From positions 1-64,000 of the forward strand of contig NZ_JBBHKR010000052.1 in the NCBI RefSeq assembly GCF_037389425.1: a stretch of 64,000 bases of DNA. The letters are read 5' to 3'. Shown here in pieces: positions 1-8,998 of the stretch (its first letter is position 1; each line of letters opens with the position of its first letter). Source of the DNA: Stygiolobus sp037389425 (GTDB lineage: Archaea > Thermoproteota > Thermoprotei_A > Sulfolobales > Sulfolobaceae). Below the pieces are notes generated by a model that worked only from the letters and a program-made list of their open reading frames with translations, was not told the origin of the DNA and did not search any database. A program made the position numbers and the translations under genes.

Positions 1-450
1 GAGGACGGTGTAGAACAGTATCACTGATGTAGAGAAGAAATAACCGGCTGTATAAATTAATCCCATAAACAATGTGAGGTTGTTGATAAGAGATAATTCG
101 TATAAGTACCAGAAATAAGTCCCTAACCACATGAGGTAAGGTACAATTACGTCATTGAAGTAGCTCATGAAAAAGAAAGCCCTTCTCTTTACGGGCATCA
201 TTAGGAAAGATATTATACTGCCTGAGTTCATGTGGTCTCCGAAGACGAACACTATGTTCCTTAACGCCAAAGCTACGGCTACCGTCTCTGGAATGCTTAT
301 GACTGGTATATTCGCTAAAACCAGAGCGTAATTAAGGAAGTTTCCTCTTATCAGGAATGAGGGGATAAAGACGTACCCCACTAACATAGTCGGCAGGATC
401 ATCTGTAACGTCGGGTCTTTGTACCTCTCCTTAAAAAGTATTTTAAACAC
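1..450 (-). CDS. ABC-2 type transporter permease, partial (cut by the left window edge)
   Basis: A reading frame starts with GTG at 450 and stays open for 150 codons to the window edge. The N-terminus (VFKILFKERYKDPTLQM) is basic and is followed by several long hydrophobic segments, the layout of an ABC-2 exporter membrane subunit. Its start overlaps the last 8 bases of the upstream ATPase gene, so the two are translationally coupled and very probably form one transporter. The substrate is unknown. The C-terminal part lies outside the window. Confidence 0.75.
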   Translation of the reverse strand, partial: MFKILFKERYKDPTLQMILPTMLVGYVFIPSFLIRGNFLNYALVLANIPVISIPETVAVALALRNIVFVFGDHMNSGSIISFLMMPVKRRAFFFMSYFNDVIVPYLMWLGTYFWYLYELSLINNLTLFMGLIYTAGYFFSTSVILFYTVL

Positions 451-1327
451 CTGAAAGCTTTCTGAAGACGTCATCCAGACTCACCTTCCTGACACTCAAC
501 ACTTCCACATGGTTGTCGTCAAGAATGTCAATTACCTTCCTCATCTCGTTCCTGACTTTAATGTAGGGACCGTCGACTACCGGGTTAAAGTCTTTGAGTA
601 CTTGTAAAGCCCTTTCTTTGTCTCTCACGAGGACTAGAATTTCCTCACCTTTGACCATGGACTCCACATAAGAGAGTTCTCCAAGAGCCTTTATCATCCC
701 GTCATCTATAAAGACAACATGATCAATTACTTTCTCTAATTCTGAGAGTATATGGGATGATATGAAAAAGGTGACCCCGTAATCCCGTGCAAGAGCTTTA
801 ACCATGTCGTAAAACTCTATCCTTGCTTGAGGATCTAGGTTGGCTGTAGGCTCGTCAGCTATTACTAACTCTGGGTTTTTCAATAGTGAAGCTATCAGCT
901 GTATTTTCTGTGCTTGTCCTGATGAGAGTTGAGAGACTCTCTTTCTCATGTGGTCCTGAAGGTTGAATTCCTTAATCAGCCTAGCTAAGTCTCCGTGAAA
1001 TACGCTGTTCAAGTCCTCCAGATATTCCCTAACTGTATCATTAGAAGGGTAAGGTAGCTTAGTAAAGATAACGGACACCTTTTTCCTAAGACGTGGATTA
1101 TCCCACGGGTCTTCCCCTAAGATATATACCTCTCCTTTGTCCTTCCTGAGTAGTCCGGAAAGGATCTTTATAGTCGTAGTCTTTCCAGCTCCATTAGGTC
1201 CCACAAAGCCCGTAATTGAACCCTTCTTAACGGAAAAAGTGAGACCTTTTAAGACTAATTTTCCTCTAAAACTCTTGATTAACCCTCTTGCAAAAATAAC
1301 GTCCACAATCCCTTTTTTAACTGTCAA
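443..1327 (-). CDS. ABC transporter ATP-binding protein
   Basis: This cytoplasmic ATPase would drive the permease encoded immediately downstream. Walker A (GPNGAGKT) is at about residues 43-50, the signature LSSGQ at 134-138 and Walker B with catalytic Glu (LVIADEP) at 154-160, followed by an ABC-2-exporter-type C-terminal extension to 294 aa. The longest frame starts at TTG 1327. A GTG at 1306 (VDVIFARG) would give a start more typical of the family, and no strong ribosome-binding site decides between them. The gene follows the HipA-like gene by 15-36 bases on the same strand. The substrate cannot be inferred. Confidence 0.9.
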   Translation of the reverse strand: MTVKKGIVDVIFARGLIKSFRGKLVLKGLTFSVKKGSITGFVGPNGAGKTTTIKILSGLLRKDKGEVYILGEDPWDNPRLRKKVSVIFTKLPYPSNDTVREYLEDLNSVFHGDLARLIKEFNLQDHMRKRVSQLSSGQAQKIQLIASLLKNPELVIADEPTANLDPQARIEFYDMVKALARDYGVTFFISSHILSELEKVIDHVVFIDDGMIKALGELSYVESMVKGEEILVLVRDKERALQVLKDFNPVVDGPYIKVRNEMRKVIDILDDNHVEVLSVRKVSLDDVFRKLSGV

Positions 1328-1342
1328 TTATTATAATTTTTC

Positions 1343-1924
1343 CTAATTTTTGAAAGAGCACAAAAGCTTCTCTCTATAGTCAAGGATCTTTGAACTCACT
1401 TCCAAAAAGTCGTTAACAAGTGATGAATCAAGCTTTCGATAGCTTAATACCTCGTTTACGCTCTCCTTCAATAACACGTCCCTAGACTTCTTGTCTAATG
1501 AACGTATTATTTCCACACCTTCCTTAAAGTGATATTCATCACTCCAGAGGTTGAACCTCGTGACAGGCTTATTTATTATTTCGTAGACGTAGTAGAGGGG
1601 TTTCCAAGAAAGTAACGAGTGCCCGTGGTCTATAATATATCCGTTGTCCTCCTCGTCAGCCATTAGGTGGTCTTGTTTGAGGTCTATGTTCAGAACCCAT
1701 TCCTCAAAAGGTAGAGCTTTCTTAAGCTGAGCAAGGTTTCTAATATCAGAAGGACTTATGACCTTTCTAGGCAAATACTCCATTACTAAACCCTCGTGAG
1801 TCAGACTTACCTCCAGTACTGGGAACCCCAATACATTACCCAGTCTGGATACAAAGAGTTCGCTGAAAAGCTCATATGTTCCGTGGACTTCATCTTCCTC
1901 CTTAAACCTCTTTGTAAATTTCAT
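1343..1924 (-). CDS. HipA-like kinase-fold protein
   Basis: The 193-aa protein carries a segment NIDLKQDHLM (residues 79-88) followed by YIIDHGHSL (97-105), which looks like the catalytic loop and metal-binding Asp of the small HipA-like kinase family found alone in prokaryotes. The glycine-rich N-lobe is not obvious, so activity and substrate are uncertain. A TATA-like element lies about 25 bases upstream of the ATG on the minus strand, giving an almost leaderless transcript. It is followed on the same strand by the ABC ATPase. The assignment is by motif only. Confidence 0.5.
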   Translation of the reverse strand: MKFTKRFKEEDEVHGTYELFSELFVSRLGNVLGFPVLEVSLTHEGLVMEYLPRKVISPSDIRNLAQLKKALPFEEWVLNIDLKQDHLMADEEDNGYIIDHGHSLLSWKPLYYVYEIINKPVTRFNLWSDEYHFKEGVEIIRSLDKKSRDVLLKESVNEVLSYRKLDSSLVNDFLEVSSKILDYREKLLCSFKN

Positions 1925-2117
1925 CGCCTTGTAATTATCTTAATGCTTAAAAATTCACTGTCTATTAAGGACGAGTGCAGTCTAACCTACACTTCTTTTT
2001 CCTTTAAACTCACGTCCTACCTGTTATACAAGATTACAAAATTAACTACGTCTAACGGTCCTTAAAATCACTGCTAATTATTAAAATTTTTTAATTTTCA
2101 AATCATTAATACTTTTT

Positions 2118-2432
2118 ATGTATAAGAGAATAGAAATTAGAAAAGACGGATTAGGCTTCTGTTATCAAGGATCGTGGATAAGCATTGCCGCGACAGACGA
2201 TTCGTTAATTATAGCTGAAGAAGTGTCCTACGAGGTCGCGATCGGAAGTCAGTTCTCAAAGATAAGATTATTGGTGAAGAACGGCAAAGTTTATGCCGAG
2301 ACTCCTTTAGGGACTTCTGAACTTAAAGATCCATCACAAATCCTCGAAAACCTCAAAAAGATTAACGAGGAGGTGGTCAAAACCAAAAACACAGAATTAT
2401 ACGAGAAAATTAAGAAACATATCTCATACTAA
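2118..2432 (+). CDS. Hypothetical protein, 104 aa
   Basis: I do not recognise this family. The protein is soluble, with alternating beta-rich segments in the first 70 residues and a charged helical C-terminus rich in Lys and Glu. It starts with ATG after an AT-rich promoter-like stretch and stands alone between divergent and downstream genes. No catalytic motif, cysteine pair or membrane segment is visible. Confidence 0.6.
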   Translation: MYKRIEIRKDGLGFCYQGSWISIAATDDSLIIAEEVSYEVAIGSQFSKIRLLVKNGKVYAETPLGTSELKDPSQILENLKKINEEVVKTKNTELYEKIKKHISY

Positions 2433-2558
2433 CTTCCACAATTTTGCGAATTAACGGGGCACGCAGACAATCCCATAATGAGTATCTTTACTTCCTACAT
2501 TAAGCGTGTCATAAAATCTTGAGAAAAAGTATTTTGAGAAAAAGAGTGTAATATAATT

Positions 2559-3110
2559 ATGGTTCAGACTGAAACACCTGACAGACATATTCCATCATTT
2601 ATCCTATCCTCCCCCTTACGCCGATTGTTTGAAAATCCTTACTCAATTTTAAGAGAGTTTATTAAAGAGGGTATGACAGTCCTTGACCACGGTTCAGGTC
2701 CAGGTTTCTACACTATTCCTATGGCGAAACTAGTTGGAGAAAAGGGGACGGTCTACGCTGTGGACTCTGACAAAAGGTCTATTGAGAAACTACAAAGAAA
2801 ACTGAAGTCTCTAGGCATAAACAACGTTGTGACTTATGTTAGCAGGGACTTGAGTACTATCCCTTCGGGATCAGTCGATTTCGTGCTATCAAAAGACGTG
2901 TTGTGTTGTACGGTTTTGCATAGGGAACTGGCTATGGACATTGAAAGAGTTTTGAAGAGAGGCGGTAAAGCTTACGTCACAGTCAGACTAGGTAAAGTAG
3001 GAAAGGATCCTAGGTCTCTTTCTCCTGAGGAGTTCTTTTCCCTCTTTACAAACGTGAAAAAGAAAGGGAAGGGTAAATTCAGTGCATGGGTAATTCTGGA
3101 GAAAGAATAA
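2559..3110 (+). CDS. Class I SAM-dependent methyltransferase
   Basis: A 183-aa Rossmann-fold methyltransferase. Motif I (VLDHGSGPGFYT) is at residues 41-52, followed by an acidic residue ending the second strand (YAVDSDK, about 66-72), then a motif IV-like SVDFVLSKDVL and GGKAYVTVRLG near the C-terminus. It resembles small UbiE-like archaeal methyltransferases. The substrate is unknown. The gene is monocistronic; the repeated GAGAAAAAG sequences upstream may be promoter elements. Confidence 0.8.
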   Translation: MVQTETPDRHIPSFILSSPLRRLFENPYSILREFIKEGMTVLDHGSGPGFYTIPMAKLVGEKGTVYAVDSDKRSIEKLQRKLKSLGINNVVTYVSRDLSTIPSGSVDFVLSKDVLCCTVLHRELAMDIERVLKRGGKAYVTVRLGKVGKDPRSLSPEEFFSLFTNVKKKGKGKFSAWVILEKE

Positions 3111-3152
3111 TAATTTCATAATAACTCAAATAAGTTTAACAATTAAAGCATA

Positions 3153-3160
3153 TTTTTAAA
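3153..3160 (+). promoter_or_regulatory. TATA box for the membrane Fe-S gene
   Basis: The element TTTTTAAA lies 32-39 bases upstream of the ATG at 3192, the distance expected for a leader of only a few bases. Confidence 0.5.
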
Positions 3161-3191
3161 TGTATTCACGGTAAATAATTTGTGATTACAT

Positions 3192-5084
3192 ATGAATGAC
3201 GCCTTCCTACTTTCCCTCCTGATTGCATTATCGATGATCGTTGTAGTTTTTTATACCGTATATGAAGTTGAGAGATGGAAGAGTAGAAATAGAGTCTTGA
3301 TCTCTCTGTATTTACAAGGTATGATGTTAACTATGAACTTAGGCGGCTACCTCTACTTGGTCTACAAGTCAGCATTCCTATTTCTAATGATAAACGGGGC
3401 TTACATGTTCTTTGCCTTATACCCTATTTTGACCTTCAAAGGAGACATAAAGAGGAAAGAAGTAATCTACATACCGTTTTCAATCCTTATGGTAGTGTCA
3501 GAAGCGGTAATGGGGGCTCTAATTTACACGCTTCAAAGCGGTAGCCCCGCAACAATTGATCAAGCCATAGATAACGTCTGGTTTGTGGGGGTGATGGTCG
3601 CCGAGATGGTATTTACTTTAGCAATAAGGAAAGACTCAGATCCTACCCTGAGAAAATATTTGATTGCGACCCTACTATTGATGCCGTGGTTCCCTGCAGT
3701 AGCAGGATTGTACTCATTCTACGCTTCAGCATTTATAATGATCGCTGCTACAATAGTCATTTACGAAACGTTATACTCTCAACGCCTGAGAGCAACTCAA
3801 GATACGTTCACCGTTATAGAGCTTATGAGTATATTCGCCTTAATGATGATTGGCGAGTTTGTTTACTTCCTGATAAACTCACTGACCCTTTTCGACATAT
3901 CAATGGGCATCGCGATGTTCTGGTTTATTTATAGGACTCTCTCGGGACCAAACCCCATTAAGGCAAACTACCTGAGAAACGCAAAGGTTGCATTTGCAAT
4001 AATATTCGCCACCTTCGCGATGGAGTATTTCATGGGTGCTGTTTTAGACTTTCTTGAAGGTGTATTTTCCCCCGGGGTTCAAGGTTTCATTTCCTCATTG
4101 ACTTTACCATGGCTTAGTCCGAACACACCTTGGAACGTTTTATGGGACGGGATAGACATAGTCGGTTCTGTGTTAGGAAGCGTATGGTTCTTAATAATGA
4201 TGGGAATAGAAATGGGATTCTTAGCATTTAAGAAAATGTTAGAGATGAAGGTGAGAGAAGTAAGGATTAGAATGATATTGATGATGTTGGCTTACGCTAT
4301 ATACTCAATTTACCTACCTAATTTCTCACCTATATCTTCTCAAATGCAATTTATACCTTACATGTGGAGTATGGGTGTAGGAACTCTTGGAGGTGTCACT
4401 AACGCCTTCCTGATGGCAATTATCGGTACGTATGTAATATACGGAGTATTGAGTTTCCTTTTCGGTTCTAGAAACTTATGCGCTGTAACATGTACTGCAC
4501 CTTTAATGTACCAAGGTAATTTTTATGATTCCCTCAAGGTCTACAACAGGAGTTCCAAGTTAGGGAGAAAAACACTTACGAGTAAGTCCCCCAAATGGTA
4601 TAGGATCATAGGTTTATCGATATCCCTACTAGTCTTAATCGCAGCTATTATTTCCTACCTAAGTAACCAAGGGATTTTATCGTTCACAGTGGAGGGAGTG
4701 GATATAACTGTTTTGATCTACTTCATAGCCTTCGATATTGTGTGGTACATAGTATTTATATCGATACCGTTCATGGGTACTTTTGCTTGTGTAACCCAAG
4801 GTTGGTGTTACTGGGGAGTGTTCAATCAGGCTATCAGTAGAATAGGTTTATTCAGGCTGAAAGTTAGAGACCCACAAGTTTGTGTCAACTGCAAGACAGT
4901 AGACTGTGCAAACGCTTGTCCTGTGGGGATTACTGACATGAGAGGAGAGTTCATAAAGAAAGGAGAGATGAAATCAATAAAGTGTATAGGAATAGGAGAG
5001 TGCGTAAATTCATGTCCTCATAAGAATATATTTTTCTACGATGTGAGACATGTAATATCTGACTTTTTGAGGAAAAAGAAGTAA
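3192..5084 (+). CDS. Polytopic membrane protein with a C-terminal ferredoxin-type 4Fe-4S domain
   Basis: The 630-aa protein has about 13-14 hydrophobic helices. A cytoplasmic tail follows with two cysteine clusters, CVNCKTVDCANACP and CIGIGECVNSCP, spaced roughly C-x2-C-x4-C-x3-C and C-x5-C-x3-C, enough for one or two [4Fe-4S] clusters. Extra cysteines sit between helices (LCAVTCTAP and ACVTQGWC). The arrangement recalls NapH/CcoG-like membrane ferredoxins but is much larger. I infer a membrane electron-transfer role, perhaps quinone-linked. It has its own promoter and a T-rich terminator. No partner gene adjoins it, so the pathway is unknown. Confidence 0.7.
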   Translation: MNDAFLLSLLIALSMIVVVFYTVYEVERWKSRNRVLISLYLQGMMLTMNLGGYLYLVYKSAFLFLMINGAYMFFALYPILTFKGDIKRKEVIYIPFSILMVVSEAVMGALIYTLQSGSPATIDQAIDNVWFVGVMVAEMVFTLAIRKDSDPTLRKYLIATLLLMPWFPAVAGLYSFYASAFIMIAATIVIYETLYSQRLRATQDTFTVIELMSIFALMMIGEFVYFLINSLTLFDISMGIAMFWFIYRTLSGPNPIKANYLRNAKVAFAIIFATFAMEYFMGAVLDFLEGVFSPGVQGFISSLTLPWLSPNTPWNVLWDGIDIVGSVLGSVWFLIMMGIEMGFLAFKKMLEMKVREVRIRMILMMLAYAIYSIYLPNFSPISSQMQFIPYMWSMGVGTLGGVTNAFLMAIIGTYVIYGVLSFLFGSRNLCAVTCTAPLMYQGNFYDSLKVYNRSSKLGRKTLTSKSPKWYRIIGLSISLLVLIAAIISYLSNQGILSFTVEGVDITVLIYFIAFDIVWYIVFISIPFMGTFACVTQGWCYWGVFNQAISRIGLFRLKVRDPQVCVNCKTVDCANACPVGITDMRGEFIKKGEMKSIKCIGIGECVNSCPHKNIFFYDVRHVISDFLRKKK

Positions 5085-5101
5085 AAATAGAACAATACCT
5101 T

Positions 5102-5479
5102 CTACCTGTTATCTTTTTTGCCTATTGTTTTTTTCACGAGTCTGATTATAATTAAACCAGCTACTGATAGAATTACTATAAAGGTAGCTATTTCTAACGG
5201 AGTATTGTTTGATTTTGTAGATGTTGATTGTAATTGAGGAGACGTAACTAGTGTCTTAGTTATACTCTAACTCGACGTAATAATTGTTGTTGAAGAACTA
5301 ACATTAGTTGTAGATGAGCTCGGGAAAGCTGTTTGCGTAGTGTTCGTGGTAACGGTTTCTGTAGTCTGTGTAGAAGTAAACGAGGTGAAAGTAGTAGAAT
5401 ATGTCGATATCGTAGTTATTTGTTGCTTTTCTGAGGGCTGACTTTCTACGTAGCCGAATTGGGACAAATAGTCTAACAC
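5102..5479 (-). pseudogene. Remnant of a Ser/Thr-rich membrane-anchored surface protein with an in-frame amber codon
   Basis: From GTG 5479 the frame reads a short globular end (LDYLSQFGYVESQ) and then a stalk of almost only Ser, Thr, Asn, Val and Gln. It meets TAG at 5267-5269. In the same frame it continues with more Ser/Thr stalk (SITKTLVTSPQLQSTSTKS), a hydrophobic helix (residues IATFIVILSVAGLIII) and a Lys-rich tail to TAG 5102. This is the C-terminal stalk-plus-anchor architecture of crenarchaeal secreted proteins. The 5' part is absent: upstream in frame is a TAA inside an A16 tract and no long frame beyond it. I read it as a 5'-deleted, amber-interrupted pseudogene; a sequence error is the alternative. 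Confidence 0.65.
5113..5134 (+). terminator. Oligo-T terminator after the membrane Fe-S gene
   Basis: Two runs of T (six at 5114-5119, seven at 5128-5134) follow the stop codon at 5084 by 30-50 bases, the form of an archaeal intrinsic terminator. Confidence 0.5.
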
Positions 5480-5492
5480 TGTAGTATTCTTA

Positions 5493-5508
5493 TTTTTTTT
5501 TTTTTTTT
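5493..5508. repeat. Homopolymer tract, 16 T (A16 on the minus strand)
   Basis: The tract lies immediately upstream of the surface-protein remnant, in a position where slippage would change its reading frame. Confidence 0.9.
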
Positions 5509-5577
5509 ATTATTTCTTGAAGATAATTACCGCCTATATAGGCATTTTCCTTATTCTATCCACTTTTGCATTTTCAA

Positions 5578-5853
5578 TTATTTCATATTGAATACATAAC
5601 CACACGCTCTACATCTATATAGATTCCTACCTATCCTGAAGCCCACAGCATTTCCACACTTGGGGCAAAGCACTAGCGATACGTTTCCCATGATCTTTTG
5701 TCCTTCAGCAACCAACGTTCGTTCATGAGAATGGTCTAACTTATCTGTAAAGACTACTTTCTCAACTCCTTTCTCTCTGTATCCACACTTCTTACATATT
5801 GAGTATCTCCCTTTCGGGAACATCGCTGAACCGCATTTAGGGCAGAACCTCAT
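5578..5853 (-). CDS. TFS/RPB9-like zinc-ribbon protein with a shortened C-terminal ribbon
   Basis: The N-terminus (RFCPKCG...SICKKCG) is the RPB9/TFS-type zinc ribbon. A second Cys4 ribbon, LCPKCG...RCRACG, ends the 91-aa protein. In TFS the C-terminal ribbon carries an Asp-Glu pair on a hairpin that enters RNA polymerase to stimulate transcript cleavage; here the loop is short (NAVGFRIGRN) and lacks both acids. It is therefore probably a TFS paralogue without cleavage activity. Sulfolobales carry several TFS paralogues, one of which inhibits polymerase. It is on the minus strand, 53 bases downstream of the DUF302 gene. Confidence 0.7.
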   Translation of the reverse strand: MRFCPKCGSAMFPKGRYSICKKCGYREKGVEKVVFTDKLDHSHERTLVAEGQKIMGNVSLVLCPKCGNAVGFRIGRNLYRCRACGYVFNMK

Positions 5854-5906
5854 AGAGAAAAAAGCGAAATCCTAGCATAAATATCGATCTTAGTGACGGT
5901 GGGGTA

Positions 5907-6281
5907 TTACCCAATCGCACTTTCTAATACCTTATTAAACACTGCATCCATCTTCTTCACAACTTCCAGGTTTTCTATCCCGTGTTCCTTGGCTATCTCA
6001 CTCGGCAGTTTAAAGGAAAGGAAAACCCTGCCTCCTTCCTCCCATATTAAAATCCTTAAAGGTAAATCATAGCCAACTTCTCTATTCACCTGCATTAATA
6101 GTGTCCCAGCATTGGGATTACCAAACACAATTAGCTTCGTCCTCCCCAGCTTTAGACCAACATTATCCGCGTTCTTACCGTGGTCGATAACGGAAAATAT
6201 TGTCATACCTAGATTTGTTATTGCTTCGGAAAGTTTCTTTTCGCATTTTTCGAATACGTCCTTACATTCTACTTTGTGCAT
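5907..6281 (-). CDS. DUF302 family protein
   Basis: The 124-aa sequence fits DUF302: a central strand GRTKLIVFGNPNAGTLLMQVN, then DLPLRILIWEEGG near residue 80, the usual pattern of this family. These are small soluble alpha-beta proteins of unknown function. It starts with ATG at 6281 and is probably co-transcribed with the TFS-like gene downstream. Confidence 0.75.
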   Translation of the reverse strand: MHKVECKDVFEKCEKKLSEAITNLGMTIFSVIDHGKNADNVGLKLGRTKLIVFGNPNAGTLLMQVNREVGYDLPLRILIWEEGGRVFLSFKLPSEIAKEHGIENLEVVKKMDAVFNKVLESAIG

Positions 6282-6385
6282 AATAAGACAAATGTGAACT
6301 ATAGTTAAAGCGTTTTTTCCAAATCAAGATGCCGAAAACTAAACATATACGTTAACCTACTGTCTGTAACACATTTACTTAACTA

Positions 6386-6814
6386 TTAGTTATTTTTAAT
6401 TACTTCTAACCTCTTTAATGCCATTAAGTAAGCTGAGGCTGTATGCCTATCAAAACCCTTCTCCCTCTTTATCCTATCGTGACCCTCAGAATTTGTAGTA
6501 CCCTTTGGATTAACTAGCACAACGTCGAAACCCAACCTAAGTGCTTTAATAACACCGTGAATTAATATTTGCTTCTTAGCGAAACGCGAAACCTTCCTAT
6601 TACCACTTCTACTCCTAGTGAACTTCCTCCTCTTCACTAGGAACAAATCCTCAAAAGCAACGTAATCAACGCCAATCCGTGATAGGAAATTAAGAGCTTG
6701 TGAATCAGCTATTAAATGTGGAAAGCCATCATCACAAGAGTAGATTTTCCCTATCAAGCTTGATATGAAGCTAATAATGCAAGGAGAGTCAATCGAAAAT
6801 GTAAAAATTAGCAT
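6386..6814 (-). pseudogene. 3' fragment of a TnpB-like transposon gene
   Basis: From about residue 40 the translation matches the C-terminal third of the two complete TnpB-like proteins in this window: LSRIGVDYVAFEDLF (RuvC-II Glu), the basic stretch KRRKFTRSRSGNRKVSRFAKK, NPKGTTNSEGHD and GFDRHTASAYL (RuvC-III Asp). The first ~40 residues are unrelated or degenerate read-through. The 3' end and the following bases (6377-6411) match the right end of the complete element A. It is the 3' part of a broken element lying directly downstream of the restriction endonuclease. Confidence 0.85.
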
Positions 6815-7926
6815 GTGAAATCGATAAGCTCTAGGTTATTATTTGTAAAATTATTTACTTTTTTATTGTTAAATAATATTTCGAAATGATTTTCTTTAGC
6901 CTCTTCAAACAGTGATTTTAATACAGTGTAATCCTTATTTCTCATATTTACTTCCTTCTCAGTAGTAAGCCTGAGCATGGGCGTAAAATCGTTTACTTTT
7001 ATTTTTTCTTGTTTCTCAGAAATATAATATAAATCCTTTAGATTCGTATACAATATCATCTTTAATAATCCATCTTTTATGTCATCCTCAGAAGGTAAAG
7101 CAGAATTCTTTGTATTCTTGGCTTCGATTAAACATACTTTATTTTTCTTAGAATTAAAGAACACCTCGTCAACAGTAAAGTGATAAAATCCGCCTAAATA
7201 ATTCTTTATATCTATAGTTCCTTTATTACCATAGGTTCTTTCTTTAGGTTGGCGAGTTATGCTTTCTCTATACTGCGCTTTTAGAGATAAGGTTCTAGAG
7301 AAATTCTTGAAAGCCTCTACATCAGACATGACCTTTTCTATCCTTTTACGTGCAGAGGCTAAATCATGAAATGTTACTTTTGTTTCACTTGAAATTCTCT
7401 TATATGATTCTAAAGCCTTCTCTCCTATCTGTTTCAAGTTTGATAACTCATTCATGTTCCAATGTAACGCATCTGACCTATAATTGGAGAGTTCGTCGAA
7501 CTTTTTCTCTAGGTATTCATAATCGAATTCCTGACTAGTTACCTTATTTTTATACTTAGGATTCTTACTAGCTTTTACATAATAACCAACGATAACATAA
7601 ACTCCTAATAAACTCATAAGAGCAACTGTATCCCATTGTATAAAATCCCTGTCTCCGTCAACTCCTTCGTCTTTCATAATAGGTATTATTGTAACTATTT
7701 TGCCCTTAGAAAACTGCAAAGTATTATAAACTCTTGCGTAAGGATAAGATCTAGTTCTCTTGGGAGAAACCCACCAGCTTACAGCAAACTCATTACCAGA
7801 TCTCTTATATACAAAAGAAGAAGAATGCTTAATACCTTCAGATAAATCGTAATAAGTTTGCAAAACTGGTAACAAGAATTTCGGCTTATATTTAATACCT
7901 TCTATTGTACCGCAAAGGTGAATCAA
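6808..7926 (-). CDS. Putative type II restriction endonuclease (PD-(D/E)XK)
   Basis: The 372-aa protein has a candidate nuclease core near its C-terminus: VDEVFF (D253, E254) followed 14 residues later by LIEAKN (E268-A-K270), the D...ExK pattern of PD-(D/E)XK nucleases. The N-terminal ~230 residues show no recognisable domain and may bind the target. It lies 6 bases downstream of the DNA methyltransferase on the same strand, as in many archaeal restriction-modification operons, and is rich in Asn and Lys codons. Its last codons overlap the IS fragment by 7 bases. Its specificity cannot be read from the sequence. Confidence 0.7.
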   Translation of the reverse strand: MIHLCGTIEGIKYKPKFLLPVLQTYYDLSEGIKHSSSFVYKRSGNEFAVSWWVSPKRTRSYPYARVYNTLQFSKGKIVTIIPIMKDEGVDGDRDFIQWDTVALMSLLGVYVIVGYYVKASKNPKYKNKVTSQEFDYEYLEKKFDELSNYRSDALHWNMNELSNLKQIGEKALESYKRISSETKVTFHDLASARKRIEKVMSDVEAFKNFSRTLSLKAQYRESITRQPKERTYGNKGTIDIKNYLGGFYHFTVDEVFFNSKKNKVCLIEAKNTKNSALPSEDDIKDGLLKMILYTNLKDLYYISEKQEKIKVNDFTPMLRLTTEKEVNMRNKDYTVLKSLFEEAKENHFEILFNNKKVNNFTNNNLELIDFTC

Positions 7927-7932
7927 TTTAGA

Positions 7933-8784
7933 TCATCTATTTTGCAATTTTTCCTCAATTTTTTCCCTTAACTTAGTCCTTAATCTCTTAGCGTCTTCTC
8001 TCTCAATTACCTCTATCTGCGGTTTTCCGAAAAGTGTATTAACACCAATCCTTTCTAAGATTATATCCTTTAATTCTAAGTCTATTTCATAGCCTATCGC
8101 ATTTCTTTTCAATTCATTGGCGACTTTCAACGTGGTTCCAGTCCCAGCAAATGGGTCTAGAACTGTATCCCCTACGTAAGAATAAAGCGTAATAATTCTC
8201 CTGGCTAACTCTTCTGGAAACGGTGCTGTATACTTCGAATACTTATTATTAGGCAGTACGTTAGTTATTTCCCACACACTCAAATACCATTTCTCCCTTT
8301 GAAATTTATTTACATCTATTTTACTTTCTTCCTTATTCCTAGGGATAAATTTTCCTGGCTTCTTAAACACTACTATATCTTCATAAACATTATCTGGATA
8401 ATAATAAAGAGGGTAAGGATGTTGAATGAGAACCCCACTCCTCCTACTAATCCTGATATAACCTTCTGGTTTTTTCCAGATAATCCTCTCTTGATATTTA
8501 AAACCCAAGCTTTGCATTATTTTTATTAAATCTGCAACTATAGGATAAAGTTCACCGTCTATTCTAACATCTGCTGTAACGAAAACTGCGACCCTACCTT
8601 CCTCTAAGACCCTAAAAATCTCCTTACCCACTCCATTCAACAAGCTCAAGTAATCGGCATAAGAAGGAAAAAGATCTGGAAAGTCAAAAGGTGCATTATA
8701 GTATGGAGGAGAAGTAAGAACTAAACCAACACTATTATCCTCAACTTCTTTCATATTTCTAGAGTCTCCAAATATAACTCTCAT
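7933..8784 (-). CDS. DNA methyltransferase, probably N4-cytosine type (beta class order)
   Basis: The catalytic motif IV is TSPPYY (residues 24-29) near the N-terminus and the SAM-binding motif I is DPFAGTGTT (210-218) near the C-terminus, which is the beta-class order. SPPY is the form usual for N4-cytosine enzymes, though N6-adenine activity cannot be excluded. The 283-aa protein should protect host DNA from the endonuclease encoded next to it. It is the first gene of the pair and starts with ATG at 8784. Confidence 0.88.
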   Translation of the reverse strand: MRVIFGDSRNMKEVEDNSVGLVLTSPPYYNAPFDFPDLFPSYADYLSLLNGVGKEIFRVLEEGRVAVFVTADVRIDGELYPIVADLIKIMQSLGFKYQERIIWKKPEGYIRISRRSGVLIQHPYPLYYYPDNVYEDIVVFKKPGKFIPRNKEESKIDVNKFQREKWYLSVWEITNVLPNNKYSKYTAPFPEELARRIITLYSYVGDTVLDPFAGTGTTLKVANELKRNAIGYEIDLELKDIILERIGVNTLFGKPQIEVIEREDAKRLRTKLREKIEEKLQNR

Positions 8785-8900
8785 TATTGAGACTTTTGTT
8801 ATAAGTTAAACTTTAAAGCTTTTGTTGTGTGAGAGGTCGAACTGTTATAGGGTTTTATGATTCAGCAAAAACGCTGAGATGAGAGATTGTAACGCTTCAT

Positions 8901-8932
8901 CGTAACTACTCGTTAATTTTAATTACTCCTAA
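8901..8932 (-). mobile_element. Right-end remnant of the TnpB-like element
   Basis: Read on the minus strand this segment closely matches the right end of element A (14876-14907): TTAG.AGTAATTAAAA.TAACGA.TAGTTACG with few differences. No adjoining tnpB sequence is recognisable, so only the terminal ~32 bases remain. Confidence 0.6.
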
Positions 8933-8998
8933 ATATCGTTTTGACAAGTTGTGTTTATATAGTATTACAATGTGCTTTTACTGAGATCCCCCTAACTG

